NCBI GenBank assembly: GCA_964574635.1
Contig: CAZNOG010000011.1
Span: forward strand, 53,415 to 117,414
DNA from: CAZNOG01 sp964574635
GTDB taxonomy: Bacteria > Bacteroidota > Bacteroidia > Flavobacteriales_D > Cryomorphaceae
Length of the DNA: 64,000 nucleotides
Direction of reading: 5' to 3'
Shown: one piece after another, positions 27,797 to 35,984 of the stretch
Layout: every line of letters begins with the position of its first letter
How positions within the stretch are numbered: position 1 is the stretch's first letter
Program-made: the position numbers and the translations under genes
Notes under the pieces: generated by a model
What the model was told of the DNA's origin: nothing
Databases searched by the model: none
Seen by the model: only the letters and a program-made list of their open reading frames with translations

Positions 27797-27810
27797 CGTG
27801 TATATACACG
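27797..27810. promoter_or_regulatory. 14-bp perfect palindrome upstream of the small lipoprotein
   Basis: CGTGTATATACACG is fully self-complementary and lies 21 bases upstream of the ATG at 27775, about where a promoter core would be. It could be an operator for a dimeric regulator. The rest of the 27776-28086 gap holds the 18-bp motif at 27913-27930 and a weak -7-like TAATTTCG before the DUF4920 gene. Confidence 0.4.
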
Positions 27811-27912
27811 ATGTGCCTCAAAAGGTTTCGTCAAAGTGGCAATCCACCCGTTCAAGCCGCACCGGCTGCGGTACGGCGGGTATAGCAATTGTTTTCCGGG
27901 GGTGTGTGGTGA

Positions 27913-27930
27913 GGGTTTTTGTGGGTGTGA
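27913..27930 (+). repeat. Dispersed 18-bp motif, copy 3
   Basis: GGGTTTTTGTGGGTGTGA, taken as the reference copy, lies in a gene-free stretch between the divergently transcribed small lipoprotein and the DUF4920 gene. Confidence 0.55.
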
Positions 27931-28086
27931 CTTTCCGCGCCGGCCTGTCGGTATGTTGTTAAATGATACGTGTTTGCGGGATAAATTCACGACGAGGGAT
28001 TTTTCCGCCGCTACCCGTGTTTTTACCTCCATCCCACGCGGCGGTGAATTGAAGGGGTTTTTTTAATTTCGCACAAAATTCCAACC

Positions 28087-28593
28087 ATGCTCAAAAAATC
28101 CCTGTTCTTACTGATCATTCCGGCCGTTGTCGCCTGTGGCAACACGAATACCGAAACCACCGCCGCAACCGAAGAAATCGCTTCTACCGAAACCGCCGCC
28201 ATGCACTACTACGGCGATACCATCACCGCCGAGGGGGCCGTGGACCCGCAGGATTTCCTGGCTCAAATGCAAGGCCGCGATAGCTTGAACGTAAAGTTGG
28301 AAGCAAAAATCAACGAAACCTGCCGAAAGAAAGGCTGCTGGATGACCATCGATCTGGAGAACGGAAAGGAAATGCGCGTGCGCTTCAAAGACTACGGATT
28401 TTTCGTTCCCTTGGAAGGAGTTGACGGCAAAATGGCCGTGATGGAGGGCGTAGCGTTTACCGATACAATATCGGTCGACTTTCTGAAGCACCTCGCCGAA
28501 GACGCCGGCAAATCCGAAGAGGAGATCGCGGCCATCACCGAGCCCGAAATCGGCGTGAACTTCGAAGCTCACGGTGTGATCATCAAGGAATGA
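28087..28593 (+). CDS. DUF4920-family lipoprotein
   Basis: The 168-residue protein has a lipoprotein signal (MLKKSLFLLIIPAVVACGNT, lipobox VVAC). A Thr/Glu-rich linker follows, then a DUF4920 domain: HYYGDTITAEGAVDPQDFL, the Cys pair motif ETCRKKGCWMTI, and RVRFKDYGFFVPLEGVDG. The CxKKGCW pair may bind metal or form a disulphide; the family's biochemical role is not known. It is probably anchored in the envelope. The gene stands alone before the pyrimidine operon. Confidence 0.88.
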   Translation: MLKKSLFLLIIPAVVACGNTNTETTAATEEIASTETAAMHYYGDTITAEGAVDPQDFLAQMQGRDSLNVKLEAKINETCRKKGCWMTIDLENGKEMRVRFKDYGFFVPLEGVDGKMAVMEGVAFTDTISVDFLKHLAEDAGKSEEEIAAITEPEIGVNFEAHGVIIKE

Positions 28594-28693
28594 TCCCTCG
28601 CATTTTCGGAACAGGATCCACGCCGTTGAATCCGCGCATTCGAAGACCTTTTTCCCCTGCCGGGAGAACCGGCGCCCGCATCCATTTCCCGAT

Positions 28694-28701
28694 TAACTTT
28701 G
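28694..28701 (+). promoter_or_regulatory. -7 promoter element of pyrR-pyrB, near-leaderless
   Basis: TAACTTTG matches TAnnTTTG exactly and lies seven bases before the pyrR ATG at 28709. That leaves no room for a PyrR-binding attenuator in the leader. Confidence 0.6.
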
Positions 28702-28708
28702 CATCGGC

Positions 28709-29260
28709 ATGAACCCGGTAGAAATATTGAATGCCGAGCACCTCGCGCTCACCATCACCCGCCTCTGCCATGAACTGGTGGAAAATCACGACGATTTTTC
28801 CAATACCGCGCTCATCGGCTTGCAACCCCGGGGCGTGATGCTTTCCAACCGCATCGTCGATCGCCTGACCGAGATCACCGGACTGAACAACATCCGACAC
28901 GGACACCTCGACATCACCTTCCACCGCGACGATTTCCGCCGAAAGTCGGATCCCGTGCTTCCCGGGAAAACGCGCATGGATTTTCAAGTGGAGAATCTCA
29001 AGGTCGTGCTCATCGACGACGTGCTGTTCACCGGGCGCACTATCCGCGCCGGTTTGGATGCCTTGTTGACGTACGGTAGACCCTCGAAAGTGGAGCTCCT
29101 CACCCTGATCGACAGGCGCTTCAGCCGGCACTTGCCCATACAACCCGATTACGTGGGCCGCACCGTCGATTCCATCGCCCATGAAAAAGTGGAAGTCGAG
29201 TGGGGCGACCGTCCCGGCGAGGGCCGAGTAATGATGAAATCGGTAAAATTGATGCCATGA
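28709..29260 (+). CDS. pyrR: Bifunctional pyr operon regulator/uracil phosphoribosyltransferase PyrR
   Basis: The 183-residue type I phosphoribosyltransferase contains the PRPP-binding loop VVLIDDVLFTGRTIRAGLDA, the N-terminal IGLQPRGVMLSNRI and the C-terminal VELLTLIDRRFSRHLPIQPD typical of PyrR. It makes UMP from uracil and PRPP; in Firmicutes it also binds pyr mRNA to cause attenuation. Here no leader is available upstream, so the RNA-binding role is doubtful for this operon, at least at its own start. It overlaps pyrB by four bases (ATGA). Confidence 0.93.
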   Translation: MNPVEILNAEHLALTITRLCHELVENHDDFSNTALIGLQPRGVMLSNRIVDRLTEITGLNNIRHGHLDITFHRDDFRRKSDPVLPGKTRMDFQVENLKVVLIDDVLFTGRTIRAGLDALLTYGRPSKVELLTLIDRRFSRHLPIQPDYVGRTVDSIAHEKVEVEWGDRPGEGRVMMKSVKLMP

Positions 29261-30201
29261 GCGCGCTGAGCACAAATCACCTTTTGGGCATCAAAGAGCT
29301 CACCCCGGACGACATCCAATTGATCTTCGAAACCGCCGACCAATTCAAGGAAATCCTGTCCCGACCCATCAAGAAAGTACCTTCTTTGCGGGACATCACC
29401 GTGGCAAACCTGTTTTTCGAAAACTCCACGCGGACCAAGCTCAGCTTCGAGCTGGCGGAAAAACGCCTCAGCGCCGACATCATCAACTTTTCCTCCTCGT
29501 CGTCGAGCGTCAAAAAGGGTGAAACCCTGATCGATACGGTAAACAACATCCTGGCCATGAAGGTCGACATGGTGGTGATGCGCCACCCCAGCCCCGGCGC
29601 GCCAAATTTTCTGGCTCGCCACATCGACGCCACCATCATCAACGCCGGCGACGGCACCCACGAGCACCCCACCCAAGCCTTGCTCGACGCCTATTCCATT
29701 CGGGAGCGCTTGGGGGAAGTGGCCGGGAAAAAAGTGGCCATCATCGGCGACATCATGCATTCACGCGTGGCGTTGTCGAATATCCTGTGCCTCCAAAAAC
29801 TCGGTGCGGAGGTCATGGTGTGCGGTCCAAAAACCTTGCTGCCGAAGTACATCGATTCCCTGGGCGTAAAAGTCGAAACCGACGTGTCGGAAGCGCTGAA
29901 GTGGTGCGACGTGGCCAACGTGCTGCGCATCCAATTGGAAAGACAAGACATCGCCTATTTTCCCTCCCTCCGCGAGTACACCATGCTCTACGGCCTCACT
30001 TTGCCGCTGCTGGAAAAACTCGACAAAGAAATCGTCATCATGCACCCCGGACCCATCAACCGCGGGGTGGAGATTTCCGGCGAAATCGCCGACGGATCGC
30101 ACAGCATCATCCTCAGGCAGGTCGAGAACGGAGTCGCCATCCGTATGGCGGTGCTGTATCTTCTGGCGGGAAAAATCGAACGCCACGTGGAAAACGATTA
30201 A
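29257..30201 (+). CDS. pyrB: Aspartate carbamoyltransferase catalytic subunit PyrB
   Basis: PyrB condenses carbamoyl phosphate and aspartate in de novo pyrimidine synthesis. The 314-residue protein shows the carbamoyl-phosphate motif FFENSTRTKLSFELAEKRL, RHPSPGAPNFLARH, DGTHEHPTQALLDAYSIRE and IVIMHPGPINRGVEISGEIA. ATG 29257 overlapping the pyrR stop is preferred to the upstream ATG at 29200, which lies deep inside pyrR. No regulatory subunit gene (pyrI) follows, as is usual for the class associated with pyrR. Confidence 0.96.
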   Translation: MSALSTNHLLGIKELTPDDIQLIFETADQFKEILSRPIKKVPSLRDITVANLFFENSTRTKLSFELAEKRLSADIINFSSSSSSVKKGETLIDTVNNILAMKVDMVVMRHPSPGAPNFLARHIDATIINAGDGTHEHPTQALLDAYSIRERLGEVAGKKVAIIGDIMHSRVALSNILCLQKLGAEVMVCGPKTLLPKYIDSLGVKVETDVSEALKWCDVANVLRIQLERQDIAYFPSLREYTMLYGLTLPLLEKLDKEIVIMHPGPINRGVEISGEIADGSHSIILRQVENGVAIRMAVLYLLAGKIERHVEND

Positions 30202-30207
30202 TAGTTC

Positions 30208-30215
30208 TATATTTG
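30208..30215 (+). promoter_or_regulatory. -7 promoter element of the STAS gene
   Basis: TATATTTG matches TAnnTTTG exactly and lies seven bases after the pyrB stop and 26 bases before the STAS start codon, so this gene may have its own promoter. Confidence 0.55.
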
Positions 30216-30241
30216 AAATCATCATCCCATCTAAAACCACC

Positions 30242-30616
30242 ATGGATTTTAAAGTCGAAAAGGAAGAGAAGCACGCCCTCGTCACCTTCAACGCAGAGAA
30301 ACTCAATTCATTGAACTCGGCGGATTTGAAGTCGGAACTGGTCGTACTGGTCAAATCGGGTTATCGAAACATCGCCATGGACCTCAGTTCTGCGCGCTAT
30401 TGCGATTCGAGCGGTTTGAGCGCATTGCTCACCGGAAATCGACTTTGCCGTGAAGCGGATGGGGTTTTCGTATTGGCCGGAGTGCAGCCCACGGTGCACA
30501 AACTCATATCCATTTCGCAACTCACTTCGGTGCTCAGCATCGTGCCCACCGTGAGCGAAGCCGTCGATTTGATCATGATGGAAGAGATCGATCGGGAGCT
30601 CGGGGAAGAAGATTGA
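30242..30616 (+). CDS. STAS-domain protein (anti-sigma factor antagonist-like)
   Basis: The 124-residue single STAS domain has the conserved DSSGLSALLTGNRL segment, in which the Ser of DSSG is the site phosphorylated in SpoIIAA/RsbV-type proteins. MDLSSARYCDSSG provides the strand before the helix. It ends in an acidic tail (EEIDRELGEED). It may belong to a partner-switching signalling system, but no anti-sigma kinase or PP2C phosphatase is in the window. Some Bacteroidota STAS proteins have lipid-transport roles instead. It lies just after pyrB with its own -7 box. Confidence 0.85.
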   Translation: MDFKVEKEEKHALVTFNAEKLNSLNSADLKSELVVLVKSGYRNIAMDLSSARYCDSSGLSALLTGNRLCREADGVFVLAGVQPTVHKLISISQLTSVLSIVPTVSEAVDLIMMEEIDRELGEED

Positions 30617-30771
30617 GCCGGGCGAAAGTCCCGTACACCCCATTTTCTTTTTGCATTTCTATCCCGGAATTTCCCGCCTTGCGGACTCCGCGTATTCCGC
30701 CGTGCCCGACGGTTGCTTTTCATAAAACTTCTTAGAAACGCATTGCGCAATCCGCTCGACGTGCGGTCCAC

Positions 30772-30809
30772 AAAAAAAAGGGGAAAGATGCCTCGGCACC
30801 TTTCCCCTT
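30772..30809 (-). terminator. Strong rho-independent terminator after the FG-GAP protein
   Basis: AAGGGGAAAG (30778-30787) pairs with CTTTCCCCTT (30800-30809), with an inner TGCC/GGCA stem. On the minus strand the stem runs into eight T residues. It lies 22 bases after the stop at 30832. Confidence 0.9.
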
Positions 30810-30831
30810 CGCGTTTCACGCGGTGGGAGGA

Positions 30832-32616
30832 TTATTCCACCACCAGTTTGTTGACGTACAGCGTTTCGTCGGAGACGATGCGCACCAAGTAGATTCCGGG
30901 CGCGTAATCCCCGAGGGAGAGGGTGAGTTCACCTTGTTTGCCTCCCACGCTCTCTCCGTGGATCTTTTTGCCCGTCGCGTCGTGGATGTCAAGCACGGCA
31001 CTTTGGTGCAAACCCTCTGGGAGGAGCAAGGTGGTTTCATGGGCGCCCGGGTTGGGGTAGAGCTTCAAAGTGGCGATCTCCCGGATGTCGCCGAGACCCA
31101 CCGTGCCTGAGGCCAATAATCCCGTGCGGGTGTTGTCGCCCTTGTACGCGTTGAAATAGATGTTCTCGGGAATGTATGGGTACCCCAGATCGTACGCGGT
31201 GACGAAAATGCTGTCCACGTCCGCACCGAAATTCGACGTGTGGGTGAGCGCAACCAAATCGAGGTTTCCGTCGCCGTTTACGTCGTCCAGCAGGGCCGAT
31301 TGGAGAAAGGACCAACCTCTGGGACGAAGGGGAAACCCGTCGAGTTCACCGCTTCCGTCCGTGGAATAGGCGTGGATGAAGCCGTAGCCGTCATTTCCGA
31401 TCATGTTGCTGGTGAAAACCAAATCGGGCACTCCGTCGTCGTTGATGTCGGCCACCGTGATGACGCTTTCGTTCCCGCCGACTTTTGCGATGGGGAAGTT
31501 GTCGATGTCCGATCCGTCGGCATTAAAACCGAAAATCACGTCCATCGGCAAGTAGTTGCCGTCCTCGTCCGTGTTCGTAATGGGCGATCCGACAAAAACC
31601 GAGTATTCCCCGTTCCCGTCAAAATCCACGGCCGAAGGCGGAGCGTAAGTCCAAGAGGGTGCCGCTACCGGCCAACCTTCGAGGTATTCACCCTCGCCGC
31701 TTATGGCGAAATATTCGGGCGCATCGCCGTGACGCGCTCCGACGATGTCGAGGGTGCCGTCCCCATCCAAATCGAAGAGGAGGGGCGACTGGTAGGAAAA
31801 ACGGGTGTTCTCGCTCTCCTGGGGAAATCCGGGCAAGTATTCGCCGTTGGCGTCGAAGGCGTGGAGGGCGCCGGTGGAAGAGCTTCCCGACACGATATCG
31901 GGTACTCCGTCTCCGTCGAGGTCGCCCACGGAAGGCGTGAATCCAGGCGTGCCGGTGATGACCACGGGCCAGTTATCGTTCAAGTGGGTACCGTCCATTC
32001 GGAGTACGTGGATGTGGCCGGTGGTGCCGATTCTTTCGGAGGTAATGACTTCAGCCACACCGTCACCATCGATGTCGGCGAGTGCGGGGCCGCTGATCAT
32101 CCAGTGGTCGTCGAAATTTTTGGGCCAGCCTTCCAGGTCGTTTCCATCGGCATCCATCAGGTAGACGCGTCCGGGCGGCAGGGCGGGCGGCAATCCGGCG
32201 GTGTTCAGCGCCAGCTCCACGGATCCGTCGCCATCCATGTCTTTGACGGCCACCGGCAGCACGGCCACTCCGCTGATTAACTTGCCCCACAAAAGAGTGC
32301 CGTCGGCCTTGTACGCAAACAGCGAGTCGTTGGCGCCGAAGATGATTTCGTTTTGACCGTCGTTGTCGATATCGGCCAAGGTGGCGCCGCGCTGATTTTT
32401 GAAGGTTGGGTTGGCGATTTTCCCGATGGGATACCCGTCGAGAATGGTCATGGATTCGGTGGATTTGGATTCCAACGCCGGCAGCAGCGCGGGCGTAACG
32501 ACGAGTCGACCCTCTGGGTCCAACTCGGCTTTGTATCCCGTTTCTTGCGCGTAGCCCGACTGATACAGAGCCGCGAAGAAAAAGACGAGTGAAATGCGTA
32601 AAGTTTTGTTCATCAT
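30832..32616 (-). CDS. Secreted FG-GAP/VCBS-repeat protein with T9SS sorting domain
   Basis: The 594-residue protein has a signal peptide (MMNKTLRISLVFFFAALYQS...YAQ). A beta-propeller of FG-GAP-type repeats follows, each with a calcium-binding loop: ADIDNDGQNEIIFG, DMDGDGSVELAL, DIDGDGVAEVITS, DLDGDGVPDIVSG, DLDGDGTLDIVGA, DINDDGVPDLVFT and DVNGDGNLDLVAL. The C-terminal domain (LKLYPNPGAHETTLLLPEGL...GIYLVRIVSDETLYVNKLVV) is a T9SS type A signal. It is likely a surface protein for adhesion or ligand binding. Tandem ATGs occur at 32616 and 32613, and either could start it. The gene is monocistronic. Confidence 0.9.
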   Translation of the reverse strand: MMNKTLRISLVFFFAALYQSGYAQETGYKAELDPEGRLVVTPALLPALESKSTESMTILDGYPIGKIANPTFKNQRGATLADIDNDGQNEIIFGANDSLFAYKADGTLLWGKLISGVAVLPVAVKDMDGDGSVELALNTAGLPPALPPGRVYLMDADGNDLEGWPKNFDDHWMISGPALADIDGDGVAEVITSERIGTTGHIHVLRMDGTHLNDNWPVVITGTPGFTPSVGDLDGDGVPDIVSGSSSTGALHAFDANGEYLPGFPQESENTRFSYQSPLLFDLDGDGTLDIVGARHGDAPEYFAISGEGEYLEGWPVAAPSWTYAPPSAVDFDGNGEYSVFVGSPITNTDEDGNYLPMDVIFGFNADGSDIDNFPIAKVGGNESVITVADINDDGVPDLVFTSNMIGNDGYGFIHAYSTDGSGELDGFPLRPRGWSFLQSALLDDVNGDGNLDLVALTHTSNFGADVDSIFVTAYDLGYPYIPENIYFNAYKGDNTRTGLLASGTVGLGDIREIATLKLYPNPGAHETTLLLPEGLHQSAVLDIHDATGKKIHGESVGGKQGELTLSLGDYAPGIYLVRIVSDETLYVNKLVVE

Positions 32617-32807
32617 GGCGTGATGTGTTTGATTGGTTGGAAAAACATTTTATTCTCTGACAAATTACGCATTCATGAAGAGAAATCAGGGGTTCCGGGA
32701 TGATTTTAGCATTTTTTCAGGGGGTGGCTCCGCGGATTTATTCGGTGGTTTTTCTCACGTGAAAACCTCCGATTTCGGTAAAAAACAGGAGCTTGAGGCG
32801 GGGCGGA

Positions 32808-32942
32808 GCCGGGGCATCCATTATAGCCTTTTGTCGGCGGCAAGGGTTGGCGGGTCTATCGCGGGCTTCCGCCGTTCGCCGCGATCGTACCACGCCTCCC
32901 CGATGCCGCAGCCGCAAGGGCTGCCATTGCTGTCCCTCACCC
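32808..32942 (-). repeat. Structured intergenic element, copy D (divergent)
   Basis: Central hairpin ATCGCGG (32858-32864) / CCGCGAT (32879-32885) has the 14-base loop GCTTCCGCCGTTCG, which begins like the loop of copy C. An outer GGCG-GGT / ACC(A)CGCC pairing extends the stem. On the minus strand GTGAGGGACAGC from 32940 resembles box 1, and GGCTATAATGGATGCCCCGG from 32828 resembles box 3. The rest of the 32617-33003 gap shows nothing I can name. Confidence 0.6.
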
Positions 32943-33003
32943 GATGTGCCTCGGCGATGAAGGCAGTCTCAAACCGGGACTTGCGGCGCGTAGAGGCGGA
33001 TGA

Positions 33004-33585
33004 TCACCGTTCTATCTTCGTGGCGTCGATCTTCCTGCCCGCCACGGTGGTGGTGATTCTGTCGTCGGCCAGGATTTCACGCAATTTCTCGGAATGAGCG
33101 CGCAAGACGTACACGACGGGATCGGTTTTATCGGTGGAAACCATTCTCGCACCGAAATTGGCCGCGATGGGTGGCGGCACCCCCTGTTCCACATCCTGCG
33201 TACGCAGACCGCTGCCGATGTAGTGAACGCTGAGCATCCCGCTCTTGGGCGGTGAAATGACCAGTGCGGCCCAGTGGCGACCCATGAGGGGCTTGTCGCG
33301 AAATTTGAGGTTGACCACCAGCTCTTGACCGAGTTTTTTCACTTCCATGGAGTCGGAGATGTACCACACTTGGTCGTCGGCGCGCATGTAACCGGAGGTG
33401 ATTTCAAGGGTGGAAATATTGTTGGTGGCTCCGCTGAAATCGTACGTGCCCCAGAAGATTTCGGGAATGATGGTGAGGGGTTTTGAATCTTCGGGTACGG
33501 GTGTTTCGAACACCACCGCATCGCAGGAGGTGAGTGAGGCGAAAATGATGCCCGCCAGAAAGGTCACTCGGATCTTTGTCTTCAT
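33004..33585 (-). CDS. Lipoprotein of unknown function
   Basis: The 193-residue protein from ATG 33585 starts MKTKIRVTFLAGIIFASLTS followed by CDAVV, a lipoprotein signal with lipobox LTSC. The mature part contains IFWGTYDFSGATNNISTLEI and GMLSVHYIGSGLRTQDVEQG, and ends KIDATKIER. The longer frame extending to 34047 crosses the structured element at 33681-33815 and is not credible. The fold is unrecognised. It stands alone between two copies of the structured element. Confidence 0.75.
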   Translation of the reverse strand: MKTKIRVTFLAGIIFASLTSCDAVVFETPVPEDSKPLTIIPEIFWGTYDFSGATNNISTLEITSGYMRADDQVWYISDSMEVKKLGQELVVNLKFRDKPLMGRHWAALVISPPKSGMLSVHYIGSGLRTQDVEQGVPPPIAANFGARMVSTDKTDPVVYVLRAHSEKLREILADDRITTTVAGRKIDATKIER

Positions 33586-33680
33586 CGGTATGGCTTGTGT
33601 GTTTGGCGATCCTAAAGACAAAATTTCGGTATGGATTGTTTGAAGAGTCGTATGAATTGGCTGTAATCGAGAGGATTCGC

Positions 33681-33815
33681 GTGAGGGCGGAATGCGGCAT
33701 CCCCGCCGACGGGTCCGGCTGCGTGGCGCGGCGCTGCGTGGCGACTTCGAAGCCCCCGCAGCGCTTTGCGCCACGCCCGGACCCGGCGGTGGGATATAGC
33801 ATGTAGACCGACCCG
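33681..33815 (+). repeat. Structured intergenic element, copy A (best hairpin)
   Basis: Three stacked stems are visible: GGGTCCGG (33711-33718) with CCGGACCC (33777-33784), GCGTGGCGC (33721-33729) with GCGCCACGC (33768-33776), and GCGCTGCG (33731-33738) with CGCAGCGC (33757-33764). That is 25 base pairs with only small internal loops. The 18-base apical loop holds GCGACTTCGAAGCC (box 2). Flanks carry GGGCGGAATGCGGCATCCCC (box 1, from 33685) and GATATAGCATGTAGACCGAC (box 3, from 33793). The remaining bases of the 33586-33988 gap include only a possible -7 (TAACTTGG, 33957-33964) for the glycogen synthase gene. Confidence 0.8.
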
Positions 33816-33988
33816 CCCCACGGTTTTCGGTGGGATGACTCGGGTGAGAAAAACCGAATTTTCCGGTAAAAATTTCGGAAATCGACGCGGCGGGGCACGC
33901 CCTGAAAAATAGGCCCGAAAACAGCCGGGATTGAACCGGGGGAGTGGCTTTTTGCTTAACTTGGGGGGCTCCAACACCTCGTAAAATC

Positions 33989-35806
33989 ATGAAGAAGAAC
34001 AGGCAGGAAGAACCGCTCATCGTGGAATGCGCTTGGGAAGTGTGCAATCAGGTGGGTGGCATTTATACCGTGATCCGCTCGAAAGTGGTGGCGGCGGTGG
34101 AGAGGTGGGGCGACAATTACTGCCTGCTGGGGCCGCTTGTGGATCCGGACGTGTCGGCTGAATTCGACGACATTACCGACTCCGACGACGCGGTGGGCCG
34201 TACGGTGGATAAAATGCGGAACATGGGCTTTGAGGTGAGGTACGGAAGATGGCTGGTGACGGGAAAACCGCGTGTGGTGCTGCTCAACCCCGAGAATGTG
34301 TTTAACCGCACGGAATCGCTGTACCGCCAATTGAAAACCGATCACGGCATCAACGCCAAAACGGGCGACGACTTGGTGGAAACCCTGGTGCAGTGGGCCG
34401 ACCTGAACCGTACCTTTTTTCAGATTCTCGCCAAGGAACTGGGGCGGCGGCAGGCGGTGGCGCATTTTCACGAGTGGATGGCCGCGCTGCCCATACTCGA
34501 AATCGCTCGGCAGAAACTGCCCGTAGCGACCGTGTTTACCACCCACGCCACCATGCTGGGGAGGTACCTCGCGGGAGCCGATTCGGAGTTTTATGCCAAG
34601 ATCGAAACGTTCGACCCGGAACCGGAAGCCAAGCGATACGGTATTCACACCCAATGGAGTATCGAGAGCAAATGCGCCGAAATGGCCGATGTGTTTACCA
34701 CCGTGAGCGAGGTGACTGGAGTGGAATGCGAACATTTGCTGGGGAAAAAACCGGATTTGATTACGCCCAACGGGTTGAATATCACGAGATATTCGGCGTT
34801 TCACGAGATTCAAAACCGACACGAGTTTTACAAGGACAAGATCCACGAATTCGTGGTGGGTCATTTTTTCAATTCCTACCACTTCGACCTCGACAAGACC
34901 TTATACTTTTTTACTTCGGGCCGGTACGAATGGCGGAACAAGGGATTCGACATTACGCTGGAAGCGTTGAAGTGGTTGAACGCCAAAATGATCAACGAGG
35001 GCATAGACATTACGGTGGTGATGTTTTTCGTGACCAAGCGGCCCACGTGGTCCATCAATCCGGACGTGCTGGAATCGCGTGGGGTGATGCAGGAAATCAA
35101 GAGGAACTGCGAAGCCATAGAGCGACAAGTGGGGGAGAGGCTGTTTCGTGCGGCGACGGCATCCGACGATTACCGCTTGCCGGATTTGAACGACTTGATC
35201 GACGAGTACTGGAAGCTGAGGTACCGCCGCACCATTCAGTCGTGGAAGACGAAGACGTGGCCCATCATCGTAACCCACAATTTGGTGGACGACATCAACG
35301 ACGAGATTCTGCAAACGCTCAGGAAAGAACAACTGATCAATTCACCTTTGGACAAGGTGAAGGTGGTGTACCATCCGGATTTCATCGAATCGATCAACCC
35401 GCTTTTCGGCATGGACTACGGGCAGTTTGTGCGCGGTTGCCACTTGGGGATTTTTCCGAGTTACTACGAACCGTGGGGATACACGCCCCTGGAGTGCGTG
35501 GCCCGGGGTGTGCCCGCCGTAACCAGCGACCTTTCGGGATTCGGGCGGTTTGTGGCCGAACTCGACGAGTCGCACGAGGACAGAGGCGTGTATGTGCTCG
35601 AGAGAAAGAACAAAACCCGGAAAAAGATCGTGGAGAGTTTGGGCAGGTATCTGTTGCATTTCGTCAAAACCAACCGGCGGTTTCGCATGCAGCAGCGGAA
35701 CTTGTTGGAAGATTTTTCCGAAAATTTCGACTGGAAAATTTTGGTGGACGAGTACCGGCGCGCGTACGAGGAAGCCTTGGAATCGGCGGCCGGACGGCGG
35801 GCTTGA
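33989..35806 (+). CDS. GT3-type (eukaryote-like) glycogen synthase
   Basis: The 605-residue protein resembles eukaryotic GSY enzymes rather than bacterial GlgA. The N-terminal ECAWEVCNQVGGIYTVIRSK matches the GT3 donor-loop region. FHEWMAALPILEIARQKLPV and FTTHATMLGRYLAG follow. The C-terminal FPSYYEPWGYTPLECVARG carries the E-x7-E retaining-glycosyltransferase motif, with VPAVTSDLSGFG after it. It elongates alpha-1,4-glucan, probably from a nucleotide-glucose donor. ATG 33989 is chosen because the start at 33944 adds residues not seen in relatives. No branching, debranching or ADP-glucose genes adjoin it. Confidence 0.9.
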   Translation: MKKNRQEEPLIVECAWEVCNQVGGIYTVIRSKVVAAVERWGDNYCLLGPLVDPDVSAEFDDITDSDDAVGRTVDKMRNMGFEVRYGRWLVTGKPRVVLLNPENVFNRTESLYRQLKTDHGINAKTGDDLVETLVQWADLNRTFFQILAKELGRRQAVAHFHEWMAALPILEIARQKLPVATVFTTHATMLGRYLAGADSEFYAKIETFDPEPEAKRYGIHTQWSIESKCAEMADVFTTVSEVTGVECEHLLGKKPDLITPNGLNITRYSAFHEIQNRHEFYKDKIHEFVVGHFFNSYHFDLDKTLYFFTSGRYEWRNKGFDITLEALKWLNAKMINEGIDITVVMFFVTKRPTWSINPDVLESRGVMQEIKRNCEAIERQVGERLFRAATASDDYRLPDLNDLIDEYWKLRYRRTIQSWKTKTWPIIVTHNLVDDINDEILQTLRKEQLINSPLDKVKVVYHPDFIESINPLFGMDYGQFVRGCHLGIFPSYYEPWGYTPLECVARGVPAVTSDLSGFGRFVAELDESHEDRGVYVLERKNKTRKKIVESLGRYLLHFVKTNRRFRMQQRNLLEDFSENFDWKILVDEYRRAYEEALESAAGRRA

Positions 35807-35984
35807 GCCGGTTTCCGAAATTCCTTCGGGTCGCGTCGAACCAACGGTAAAATCACATATATTTGATTGTACCCATAGCGGCAGTCATCGGATTTGGGTT
35901 GTCCGTGTAAAATGGCCTTGATTTCAGCCTTTCCACCGGGAAAGGGTATACTCGGGATTGAGACATGGGCAGTTCAAAACGATA

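Noticed and set aside
27545..28066. 173-codon plus-strand frame covering the small lipoprotein region
   Set aside because: It crosses the terminator, the palindrome and the 18-bp motif and has no plausible start context; the minus-strand lipoprotein explains the region better.
28594..28708. PyrR-responsive attenuator upstream of pyrR
   Set aside because: The only good promoter box lies seven bases from the start codon, and no terminator/antiterminator fold was seen.
33586..34047. N-terminal extension of the 33004-33585 lipoprotein frame
   Set aside because: The extension runs through the structured intergenic element and past a proper lipoprotein signal start at 33585.
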